A stretch of DNA of 60,000 nt from Strigamia acuminata (taxonomy: Eukaryota > Arthropoda > Chilopoda > Geophilomorpha > Linotaeniidae), in the NCBI GenBank assembly GCA_949358305.1, contig OX442317.1, positions 13,274,186 to 13,334,185 of the forward strand, read 5' to 3'. The translations under genes were made by a program, and so were the position numbers. The notes under the pieces are model-generated. The model was not told the DNA's origin and searched no databases. It saw only the letters and a program-made list of their open reading frames with translations. This document shows, in pieces, positions 40,201 to 48,067 of the stretch; position 1 is the first letter of the stretch; every line of letters begins with the position of its first letter.

Positions 40201-42111
40201 TACTCCCTTAGTGGAAATGGTAATTATCGGGGGAAAACTCGCCCTAGTGCTCTTAGCACGGGCACATGCGTCACAAGTGGATAATTCTTTGTTAGACAAA
40301 TTGATCCCAAAAACGTCCTCGGATTCGGTTAATTTAATAATGCCTTTAGCATTATGGTGGCCCATTCTGGAATGCCACGTGTCCATACTCTGGGATATTT
40401 CTTTCTTTCTCATTTTGATCCCAGTATCCCCGCTTTTGTTAACTTTCGCAGTCGCATTAGCTTCGGGAACAATAGCAGGAGGTGTCTGAACCTCATTCAC
40501 TGTTTTCTGTAAATTAATCGCCGCAGGCGCATTCGCTTTGGTTGGCTCGCTTACTTGCGTACTCAAATTAGATGCGGATTTTCCCATATCCGGCTTACAG
40601 AAACTTTTTAGTAAAGCTGACTTAAAATCTAAAATGGTTAGTAGCGGTTGTACAAATTTTTCATCCTTCACGGATGATTTGATTAAATCGAGGACAGCAG
40701 CTGTATCCTGTTGCGCAGTTAATGCAGCTGTGTTTACAGAATTAACCTCGACCCGGCAGTTGACTTTGTACAGCCTGTCGCTAGTCCGAACTGCCGAAAT
40801 CAATGGTTCCTCGATTTTATCTTTGAAAATACTCATCTTCCCATCTTTAACAATTGTGCACAACCCAGCCTCATCGGTGCGCCCGAGCGAAATAAGGTTT
40901 TTCCGAAAATTCGGTGCGAAGAATACATTCGTCAAAGTTATTTTCCTCGTTCTTTGTCCATAGAGCGAAGTGAGGACGATGTTGCCCACACCTTCAATCT
41001 TCGATTTTCCTTCTCCTTGTAGAACGCTGAAGTTAGACAACGGTTTGAAGTTTGAAAACCAATTCCGGTTGAAGGAAAAGTGGTCGGTCGCTCCCGTGTC
41101 CACGTACCACTGTGAATCGTAGTTTCCGTGCGACACAAGAGATAAGGGCACTGTGGGCTTCTCTTCCGACACCGCAGAATACAAAGTGTAGGGCTCATCT
41201 GTATAGGGGTCCAGTTGTGTGAGATTTGCTCTCTGTGGACCCCCTCTGCCTCGTCCTTTGCCACGGGTGCCTCCACGATTCAATTGGGCTGGCGAGCCAG
41301 CGCTGGCGGGGAAAGTCCCTTGCTGTTTCGGCGGCGATGGGCACTCCCTGGCGAAGTGTCCCGACCCACCGCAAGTAAAACATGTTCCACGCGAAGTTCC
41401 GGGGGAATTTGGGGTTTTTCCACGAGGTTTCCATTTCCCTTTAGTATAGAAAGCGGTAGTATTGTCTGCCAATACAGGTGGGACGCCAAATTCATTGGTC
41501 TGTTCATAAAGGCGATTGTACTCGCCAAGTAAACGTTCTTTAACGTTTTTCGCTGTGAATTCCGTATCCGACCAGTGATACGCGGTCTGTTTCACAGCCT
41601 CGTATTGTGGGGGCAGAAGATCTAAATATTGGAATGCCTGGAATTCATCGGTGACCTCAATTTTAACGTCCTTCAGTTCGACGATTTTGCGGTCGACCCG
41701 CCCGGTGAAAACTAGCATTTCCTCATTATCTCTAAGTTTCATGTTGAGGAATTCACGTCGCAACCGAGCACGACGTGCCCTCGTCGTCGGTTGATAAGCG
41801 TCCTTTAGGGCTTCCCAAACTTTAGCAGCGGTGGGGCAGGCAACAGCTATCACTTGCTGCGGCTCGGCGCAACTCATGCAAATAGTGGACATTGCCTTGT
41901 CCTCTCGAGCGTTAAACTCCCGCTTCTCTTTTGCAGTGGCTGTTGCAGCCAGTGGTGGCTCAGAGCCACTAACATGTCCCCAAACGCCGTTGTATTTGAG
42001 CAATAACTGGACCTGCACGGACCAGGTGGCATAGTTCGTGCCATCGAGCTTTTTAATATCCTTGTAATCGTCGTGTTTTGAAGCCATCGCGACGACACAA
42101 GGAAAATGCAC
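37240..42111 (-). CDS. Copia-type Gag-Pol polyprotein (gag, protease, integrase, reverse transcriptase, RNase H)
   Basis: The 1623-codon frame has no internal stop. The likelier start is the second ATG (about 42087, protein start MASKHDD), which gives the usual copia Gag beginning with an LDGTNYATW block. Order of domains: Gag to about residue 240; zinc knuckle CFTCGGSGHFAREC (244-257); RG-rich basic stretch; protease with DTG at 338-340; pre-integrase HHCC region (final pair CDAC) around 580-617; integrase core D644, D707, E743 with DD35E spacing; an acidic and proline-rich linker (about 895-945); reverse transcriptase with LDIKAAY (D1224) and YVDD (1306-1309); RNase H with TDAS, MESEF and YADS motifs; and the C-terminal MTKWLP motif. 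All catalytic residues I can place are present, so the copy could be competent. Expression would come from the minus-strand 5' LTR at 43290-43766. Confidence 0.96.
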   Translation of the reverse strand: MHFPCVVAMASKHDDYKDIKKLDGTNYATWSVQVQLLLKYNGVWGHVSGSEPPLAATATAKEKREFNAREDKAMSTICMSCAEPQQVIAVACPTAAKVWEALKDAYQPTTRARRARLRREFLNMKLRDNEEMLVFTGRVDRKIVELKDVKIEVTDEFQAFQYLDLLPPQYEAVKQTAYHWSDTEFTAKNVKERLLGEYNRLYEQTNEFGVPPVLADNTTAFYTKGKWKPRGKTPNSPGTSRGTCFTCGGSGHFARECPSPPKQQGTFPASAGSPAQLNRGGTRGKGRGRGGPQRANLTQLDPYTDEPYTLYSAVSEEKPTVPLSLVSHGNYDSQWYVDTGATDHFSFNRNWFSNFKPLSNFSVLQGEGKSKIEGVGNIVLTSLYGQRTRKITLTNVFFAPNFRKNLISLGRTDEAGLCTIVKDGKMSIFKDKIEEPLISAVRTSDRLYKVNCRVEVNSVNTAALTAQQDTAAVLDLIKSSVKDEKFVQPLLTILDFKSALLKSFCKPDMGKSASNLSTQVSEPTKANAPAAINLQKTVNEVQTPPAIVPEANATAKVNKSGDTGIKMRKKEISQSMDTWHSRMGHHNAKGIIKLTESEDVFGINLSNKELSTCDACARAKSTRASFPPIITISTKGVLDLVHMDVWGASQATSLGGANFYFILVDDYSRYMWIITMKTKGEVLGHFKRWLTEVERTTSRKVKCIKTDNGGEFISRNWDDYASKIGLKCIRTNTYSPEMNSVAERANRTIVGGVRALMLENDFPYPLWAELATTIVYLKNRFPHEGLGGKVPYTVFFGKKLSLRHIRCIGSKTFVHIPSQVRKGKLEGRAWAGALIGYAISTRGYRVWDPVRNQVFASKHVRIFEDSYWYEIGKRLQQPIKQPQGGQFKHFGDSSSDTEGDDDDSVAPIPEIVEEVQEALPPPIPPPVEPPVPKEKPPLPTTPKPVFRPELRPLVKQAIQQPAIETVEGDLVGDAGAGDNPVEEIGGAKGDNGDGENYFNVYPDDDEEVDLPPTIQARRGSGKKGKKVKDPLSLPLDMTKWRRVQSVRKAGATAGKIDVVYFSPNEDKLRSRTDVARWCDAEGYHYDPDLFDFKTLEGEEPELPFAGFCAVEPDTYEEAMRHTNKRDWEKAMKEETDIFDDRTVYKEIDKPEGELLLGSKWIYKMKRDQSGAVARYRARLVAQGFKQRPGIDFTEVFSPVVNFVLVIVFFCTLVILKGWRDVHLDIKAAYLYGDLDKVQFMEIPKGYRTAENQHKCWMLLKSLYGLHQSGRMWYQALHDRLLQLGFVPLLGLNCVYALDNDAILIFYVDDIVLFSKDDYVEECVVRWIRESFDTVDLGPVTLLLGIAFDRSGGQIRIHQRAYIEKLCKLYGVDSCLRIRVPGTPGTIIQGVTEKERVDSTFPYRNLVGSLLFLASRTRPDILFSVIVLSQYNEKHSTRHISMLLQILRYLANTSDYMINLSNCRNDNLTVYTDASFALDADKRRSFGGHIVYLGGVPIMWNCHKQSMTALSIMESEFLAVVDGVKEIIWLERLYDADIMFSINRNTPCVYADSMPAIQYAKNRIENRANKHIDVKLHFLRDWFERGTFAIKHIPGALNVADVMTKWLPKPRLNTLCEHLFVRRK

Positions 42112-43269
42112 AATAATAATTAGTTATGCACGGAGAAAACACAATTTCGGAATTTATTCCGCACAAACACTTCACAGGAGCACTTAATCACACAATGCAC
42201 AATTGTCTCTAGTCCCAAAAACCAAAAAGGAAGGCGAAAATACAGTTTCAACCCGGGGAATCTCAATAAGTGAGATTGGAAAACCTTGACTGGCAATCCA
42301 CCAACTCTTCCGTCCGACCTCCTGGGGTCGCGGGATGGTTGGGGGCCCTGGATAAGCCCAGCCAAGAATACAGTGTTACGTGCCCGACTGGACGTAGGGT
42401 AGCACCGAATCTAACAAGGGACCAACAACAAAAACTTAAAACTAACAAAGTTTCACGACAATATCTAATTAAATACACTTTTTCGTTGTTAAGTTGGGCG
42501 AATTGCGGGATCCGATCGTCGCAATCGCTTCCTCGTAGCGGTGAACGTCGGGTTGACGTTATTGGTGCACGGAACTGGGGCCGACGTGCTACCACTTGCA
42601 CACTTCCGTGCAAAAGTGGGGAAAAATAATCCAAAATCGTCGTTGCGCACGTCCGCGCCTTCGTGTAGCACACCGGGGTGCAAGCCACGGCTTTTCCGCT
42701 CAAAATTGGTCGTGTACGTAGGCTTATACGTACGCAGACACTCCCGATTGATTTCCACCGTCGGCAGCGATGAAAATCCAAACAAAAATGGCCGCTGGTG
42801 AGGATTTGTTCTTCACCAGCGATCCCACGATGATTTTCGTCCGTTTCGTGATGAAAAATCGTCGTTTCGGCGATTGAAGGCGCCGTTCCGCTGAGATACG
42901 CGTTGTCTCGTTGAAAATTGACGTTGTCTTGAAGAAACAACGTCGTGCGGGCGTGAATAGACCCGATACACGCTCTGGTCGGCTGGCTACGCTGCCTGGG
43001 CGATCCAAGATGGCCGCCGCACAAAAATTTTCAAAGTCGACGATTTTGGTGTTTATTTCACACCGAAAAATTGCAAAAACACACAGCTTACGCTTGTAAA
43101 TGTCCGAAATAATGTCCGCACACCCTGTCAATCCGTTTCAAGCGCGTTGGCGAGGTGAAACCCGTCCTGGTCGATCGAGTCGCGTTTGCGGCGATGTCGA
43201 GCGACGTCTGGGCTACGTTCGGTCTCCAAAAATGCCGAAAATCCTTTACAAACTGGTTGGGCCGTCGTC
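42112..43269 (-). other. Copia leader between primer site and gag
   Basis: The internal leader of the copia element runs from the primer-binding site to the gag start. At about 1.15 kb it is long for the family. It has several short overlapping frames on both strands, none with a recognisable product. It is more GC-rich than the surrounding satellite and AT-rich DNA. Confidence 0.7.
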
Positions 43270-43287
43270 AACCATCCTCTGCTACCA
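43270..43287 (-). other. Primer-binding site, initiator tRNA-Met
   Basis: The minus strand reads TGGTAGCAGAGGATGGTT, which is complementary over 18 bases to the 3' end (including CCA) of animal initiator tRNA-Met as I know it. It begins two bases inside the 5' LTR end, the position expected for priming minus-strand cDNA. Copia elements typically use this tRNA. Confidence 0.88.
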
Positions 43288-43289
43288 TA

Positions 43290-43766
43290 TAAAGCGATTT
43301 CCTGGCCAAAACATCGGTTAGAAAGGAGTTGACGAGTGTCTAAACAGGTGCGCGACCCCGACATGCGTGCGCCATGTTTAATATCACATAAAAGTGTACA
43401 CGCTTCGAGGCTAACAACTGCACTCGGAAAAATAGGATAAATCATTGTTGGATTTCAATGATTTGTCCTTTACATTATAAAATAAAAGCAACGACATTCA
43501 TAATCGATAACTAAGCAATAATAACAATACAGGACTCGCTCTTTTGAGCAGACGATGTTATCAGCGCATGCTGCTAAATGGAAACGTTCAACCGCGGTAC
43601 AGAACCAGCATTAATAAAAATCGAGATCGATTGAACGCGACATCGAGACATTAAATAGCAGCACATTCATTACACATATCCGGAAAGTGTGTAATGTAAA
43701 TATTCACAAACTATACAATATGGCGACAAACAACCAAACACACAATATTTCCACCACAACTCAATA
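43290..43766 (-). repeat. 5' LTR of copia element
   Basis: Same length as the LTR at 36746-37222 and differing at two bases. It should carry the element's promoter, reading leftward. Its outer edge (43766/43767) joins directly to the interior of a Rep-helicase frame. Confidence 0.93.
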
Positions 43767-44345
43767 CACCTCTGCCTCATCCACGACTGGGTGGAAAAAC
43801 GGATAGATGCCGTGGCTGCAACAAGCAGGCAACAGGCCCGACGGGCCCACATCGTAAGCAGGTACACCGTAATTCCAGGCACATGGGTTGCGCGCTTGTT
43901 GGATTTTTACGCCAGCATCGATCCGACGCATCCCGACCCGCGGAGAAAGAATGTGTACTTGCATGGTGCAGCTGGCACAGGAAAGACTCGCCTCACCGAG
44001 GCATTCTGCAGTCACGTGATCTCTGCCTTCATGCCTTCTATGAGTGAAGGTCAATTCGCGTTCAGCGGTTTGGGCAATCACTGTCGAGCTGTTTACATCC
44101 CGGATTGCCCCGCACACAGAATTGACAGCGATCCCATCGAAGGCATGATGCTCCGCCTTTTAGAAGGGGCTGAATTCTCTGCCGCGACAAAAAACTCAAA
44201 CCCCAAACTCATCACGGTTTCCATGCCTGTCATTGTCTGTTCAAATTACGAGCCGCCAAATAAGCCCCAATTCCAGAGACGATTTACCATCATAGAGGTA
44301 ACAGGATTCTGGAAGGAGTCGGTGACCCGCCTAGATGCACCATAA
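43767..44345 (+). pseudogene. Endogenous CRESS-DNA-virus-like Rep, SF3 helicase domain only
   Basis: The frame is open from the copia LTR edge to a TAA at 44343-44345. It encodes about 190 residues ending in a complete superfamily 3 helicase domain. Numbering from the GTG at 43791, a Walker A loop GAAGTGKT lies at 59-66. A Walker B-like VYIPDC lies at 101-106 with a single acidic residue. Motif C with the sensor Asn is at about 146-152 (IVCSN), and an arginine-finger-like RR at 163-164. This arrangement is characteristic of circular Rep-encoding ssDNA viruses, in which the helicase follows an HUH endonuclease domain. The HUH half is absent because the copia LTR begins there. No capsid gene is nearby. 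Lack of stops suggests recent capture or retained use, which I cannot distinguish. A Rep-coding plasmid or transposon origin is possible. Confidence 0.8.
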
Positions 44346-44736
44346 ATGTATAAAAAAAACCCGAATTATTAAAAACTGTTATATAAAAATTGAAATAATA
44401 TTTTTAATTCCTTCTTTAATAAAAATACAAAGTTGACATACTTCACCGACAGTTGGAGCGCAGCCAAGTAAATTTGGGGGACTATTTCAGCTGCAGAACC
44501 TGTAAAAAAAAAGAAAAGAAAACACAAAGAATCAAATTCATGACAGAAATGGCAAAAAACAATCAAAACAGGAAAATACTTATCTGAAATCTTTCTGTAT
44601 CGACCTAACACTCCTCAGGAACGTGTGAGCAGCCGGAAAGACCCAGAAATAAAAATAAAAATAAAAATAAAAATAAAAATTGTTTAAAAAATTCAAAAAA
44701 AAAGATAAAAATGCATTTCAAAAAACGGTTATTTAC
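44346..44736 (-). repeat. Degenerate edge unit of the mini-exon array
   Basis: After the Rep stop, the sequence from about 44440 aligns by eye with 47500-47710. Both share ACTTATCTGAAATC, then a block ending CTCAGG, and AACACAAAGAATC-like or CACAAAGAATC words. On the minus strand it keeps exon-like and intron-like parts, but the donor has decayed to ATAAGT. It is therefore an old, unamplified relative of both neighbouring arrays. Confidence 0.6.
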
Positions 44737-46296
44737 CTTTTCTGACGTCCAGCGTGGCCAAGGTGAGTTGGGGGCCCATCCAGTGGCCATTAGCAGGTCC
44801 TGAACACCTAGGAAATAAAGAAAAACGATCAAAAACGATCAAAATTTGAAGGAAAAGCATAAAAGATGCATAAAAATTAATTTCAAAAAATTGTTTCTCA
44901 CCTCCTATGATGGCCAGGGTGGTCTGGGTGAGTCCGGGACCCATCCAGTGGCCTCCAGCAGGTCCTAAACACCTAGAAAATAAAGAAAAAAGATGAAAAG
45001 TGATAACAATTTGAAGGAAAAGCTTAAAAATTAATAAAAACAAATTTACAAAAATGCCTTCTTACCTTTTATGAAGTCCAGCATAGACAAGGTGAGTCCG
45101 GGGCCCATCCAGTGGTCCTTGGCAGGTCTTGAATATCTAGAAAGGAAAAAAAAAAAAACGAAAAACCATTAAAATTTGAAAGAAAAGCTGGAAAAATGCA
45201 TAAAAACGAATTTCAAAAAATTCCTTCTTACCTTTTCTGATGTCCAGGGTGGTCTAATTGAGTCCGGGACCCATCCAGTGGTCCTTGACTGGTCTTGAAT
45301 ACCTAGAAAGAAAAGAAAAACGTTGAAAAACCATTAAAATTTGAAAGAAAAACTGGGAAAAATGCATAAAAACGAATTTCAAAAAATTCCTTCTTACCTT
45401 TTCTGATGTCCAGGGTGGTCTAATTGAGTCCGGGACCCATCCAGTGGTCCTTGGCTGGTCTTGAATACCTAGAAAGAAAAGAAAAACGTTGAAAAACCAT
45501 TAAAATTTGAAAGAAAAGCTGGAAAAATACATAAAAACGAATTTCAAAAAATTCCTTCTTACCTTTTCTGATGTCCAGGGTGGTCTAATTGAGTCCGGGA
45601 CCCATCCAGTGGTCCTTGGCTGGTCTTGAATACCTAGAAAGAAAAGAAAAACGTTGAAAAACCATTAAAATTTGAAAGAAAAACTGGGAAAAATGCATAA
45701 AAACGAATTTCAAAAAATTCCTTCTTACCTTTTCTGATGTCCAGGGTGGTCTAATTGAGTCCGGGACCCATCCAGTGGTCCTTGGCTGGTCTTGAATACC
45801 TAGAAAGAAAAGAAAAACGTTGAAAAACCATTAAAATTTGAAAGAAAAACTGGGAAAAATGCATAAAAACGAATTTCAAAAAATTCCTTCTTACCTTTTC
45901 TGATGTCCAGGGTGGTCTAATTGAGTCCGGGACCCATCCAGTGGTCCTTGGCTGGTCTTGAATACCTAGAAAGAAAAGAAAAACGTTGAAAAACCATTAA
46001 AATTTGAAAGAAAAACTGGAAAAATGCATAAAAACGAATTTCAAAAAATTCCTTCTTACCTTTTCTGATGTCCAGGGTGGTCTAATTGAGTCCGGGACCC
46101 ATCCAGTGGTCCTTGGCTGGTCTTGAATACCTAGAAAGAAAAGAAAAACGTTGAAAAACCATTAAAATTTGAAAGAAAAACTGGGAAAAATACATAAAAA
46201 CGAATTTCAAAAAATTCCTTCTTACCTTTTCTGATGTCCAGGGTGGTCTAATTGAGTCCGGGACCCATCCAGTGGTCCTTGGCTGGTCTTGAATAC
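44737..46296 (-). repeat. Tandem array A: ten 71-bp mini-exons with splice signals, 164-166-bp period
   Basis: Read on the minus strand, each unit has a T/C-rich tract ending in TTTCTAG or TTCCTAG, a 71-bp exon-like block, then AAAG followed by GTAAG or GTGAG. Exon-like blocks lie at 44737-44807, 44902-44972, 45066-45136, 45232-45302, 45398-45468, 45563-45633, 45729-45799, 45895-45965, 46060-46130 and 46226-46296. Each is exactly 71 bp, while the intron-like spacers vary from 93 to 95 bp. The three units at the low-coordinate end are clearly diverged in sequence yet keep both splice sites and the exon length. The other seven are near-identical. Exons of 71 bp rotate the frame on joining, and the amplified copies carry a TAG in one frame, so a spliced chain is not a long open frame. 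The older copies are open in one frame (HWMGP motif). Function is unknown; a non-coding transcript or a splice-signal-bearing satellite are both possible. Confidence 0.85.
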
Positions 46297-46744
46297 CTAG
46301 AAAGAAAAGAAAAACGTTGAAAAATGATTAGAAATGGGTAAAAATTGATGAAAATTGACAAACCGAAACTATAAACGACAGGATAACAATAAATGGCGGA
46401 GGCGTCCCGCTATGCGGTGGCAATCTTGGGTACTAGGGAAAGGGATGGAAGAGGCCAGATGCCCAGCTTTTTCCACCAACCACAGTCTGCCACAAGCCAA
46501 AACCTGCACCCTTTGCTGGTGAATCTAAAGATTTCTTGCTGAAGCAAATGATTATTTCAATGCTTATTGGCTAATTGGTGGAACCTCATTCATTCAATTG
46601 GTTAATTATTTTTCCCGCCAATTAGTTTTTTCTTCATTGATTGGTTCTTAAAATATAGTTTCTCCTTTCTCACACCAGGTGGCAAATAGAGGGCGTTGCT
46701 ACAGTCAAAGAAGCGGCAAATTTGAATGCTAACCTCAGCTTAGC
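46297..46744. other. Spacer between array A and the 24-bp repeats
   Basis: The first bases complete the pyrimidine tract of the last array A unit. The rest is single-copy sequence with no open frame or family I recognise. It contains a CCAGGTGGC motif near 46676 and short ATTGGTT/CCAAT-like words. Confidence 0.5.
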
Positions 46745-46970
46745 TAACCTAACCTAAATAAAATATGCTAACCTAACCTAAATAAAATATGCTAACCTAA
46801 TCTAAATAAAATATGCTAACCTAACCTAAATAAAATATGCTAACCTAACCTAAATAAAATATGCTAACCTAACCTAAATAAAATATGCTAACCTAACCTA
46901 AATAAAATATGCTAACCTAACCTAAATAAAATATGCTAACTTACCCTAAATAAAATATCCTAAAATATGC
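46745..46970. repeat. 24-bp minisatellite with telomere-like core
   Basis: About nine head-to-tail copies of a 24-bp unit, TAACCTAACCTAAA plus TAAAATATGC, are seen. Each copy holds two CCTAA words, the C-rich strand of the TTAGG telomere motif, interrupted by an AT-rich spacer. The last copies are degenerate. It looks like a minisatellite seeded from an interstitial telomere tract. Confidence 0.9.
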
Positions 46971-47260
46971 TGTAGATGGACATGGTAAGAGGTGACCAAC
47001 CATTTGTTTGAATTGATTTTTACCTATTTTTTGAGTTTTTTTTTCCATTTTGGATTGTTTTAACCATTTCTTTTTGTTCTTTAGCCTTTTACAACCTCCC
47101 AAAAGTTTCTGGATGGGTCCCGGCCACACATGGACCCCGGGCTGGACATGATAAAAGATGAATAACCATTTGTTTGAATAGATTTGTACCTATTTCTTTA
47201 GTTTTTTTTCCCATTTTTGATTGTTTTGGCTAAGAGAAACTCAATGTCCATCTGCCTGGA
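46971..47260 (+). repeat. Inverted, degenerate mini-exon units (plus strand)
   Basis: Here the array family appears in the opposite orientation. On the plus strand, TGGACATG is followed by GTAAGAGG at 46985. A long T-rich stretch then ends in TTCTTTAG at 47084. An exon-like block of 73 bp (47085-47157) shares CTGGATGGGTCCCGG and CTGGACAT with the 71-bp exons of array A. Its donor is decayed (ATGAAT). A second, similar intron-like stretch follows to about 47235. Confidence 0.65.
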
Positions 47261-48067
47261 AGCCAAAACAGCGGGTATCTCGGGGAAAACAAGGAGTTTT
47301 ACTCTTCACTAATGTAGAAAAATAAATCCAACAGGAGCAAAAAGAAAAACAACATCTTTAATGTAACGGTAAACATGCGTAACAACCAATAATATCAAAA
47401 TAGATAAAGAATAAATTGAAACGAATAAAAACATGAAAACAAATCTAAAAATAACATCCAAAACAAATTTTAAAAATTGCTGTTCATCTTCTGTTATGTC
47501 CTATGTGGTCCAGGTGAAGTTGGTGGGCGTCCAAAGGCCTTTGAGGTCCAGAACATACAAAAATGTAGAAAAAAAAATCACAAAGAATCGATTTCTTTGT
47601 TGAAATGCCCAAAAATCAACCAAAACAAGTAAAAACTTATCTGAAATCCATTTGATATTGACCCATCACTACTCAGGGCCGTTTGGGCAGTCGCAAATGC
47701 CTAGAAAATAGAACAAAAATGATTAAAAACATGAAAAATTGAAGAAAAGAAACGTCAAAAATAAATTTCAGAAAAAGCGGTTTACCGCCTGTGATGTTCC
47801 CCGCCGATCAGGCGCAGTCGTGGATAACCACACACCTTAGACCAATCAAAAATCCCTAGAAAATAAAACAAAAATAATAAACACTTTAAAATGCATCAAA
47901 ATGCATTAAAGAAAATGCTAAATTCAGGAAACTTAACCCCACGTGCAGTCCACGGCCGTTTGACAAGCTGGAATGCCTAGGAACAAAAAAAAATAAAAAT
48001 CACGTCCAAAAACGGCCAAAATCATGAAAAATTATCGACCATAAATCCCCAAGCAACCAACACTCAC
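47261..48067 (-). repeat. Old diverged units leading into array B
   Basis: Several decayed units precede the homogeneous part of array B. On the minus strand, TTTTCTAG acceptors precede exon-like blocks at about 47642-47700 and 47785-47850, and a CCTAG acceptor precedes a short block at about 47935-47977 containing GGCCGT and CACGTG. Donors are partly lost (ATAAGT, GTAAAC). Up to about 47480 nothing is recognisable. Confidence 0.55.

Larger units (their letters stand above)
36746..43766 (-). mobile_element. Full-length Ty1/copia LTR retrotransposon, coding-intact
   Basis: A 7.0-kb element on the minus strand carries two 477-bp LTRs with only two differences (about 99.6% identity). It has a primer-binding site matching initiator tRNA-Met, a leader of about 1.15 kb, one long gag-pol frame and a polypurine tract. 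High LTR identity and an unbroken frame indicate a very recent insertion. The flanks do not match: the left side is gypsy pol, the right side is a viral-type Rep gene. The adjacent 5-mers (TCAAC on the left, CACCT on the right) are not a target-site duplication. It therefore is not a simple insertion into either neighbour. Confidence 0.93.

Noticed and set aside
38353-41532. Plus-strand frames opposite the copia gag-pol
   Set aside because: Shadows of the minus-strand polyprotein.
42263-43445. Minus-strand frames in the copia leader and LTR as genes
   Set aside because: They cross the primer-binding site and LTR and match no protein; they are leader sequence.
44369-45043. Open frames running through the array A introns as protein genes
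   Set aside because: They read through low-complexity pyrimidine tracts and follow the repeat period; the splice-unit reading explains the DNA better.
46670-46690. CTCF-like CCAGGTGGC motif, with similar words near 33397 and 34556
   Set aside because: Match is partial, and the 34556 copy lies inside gypsy coding sequence; too weak to annotate.
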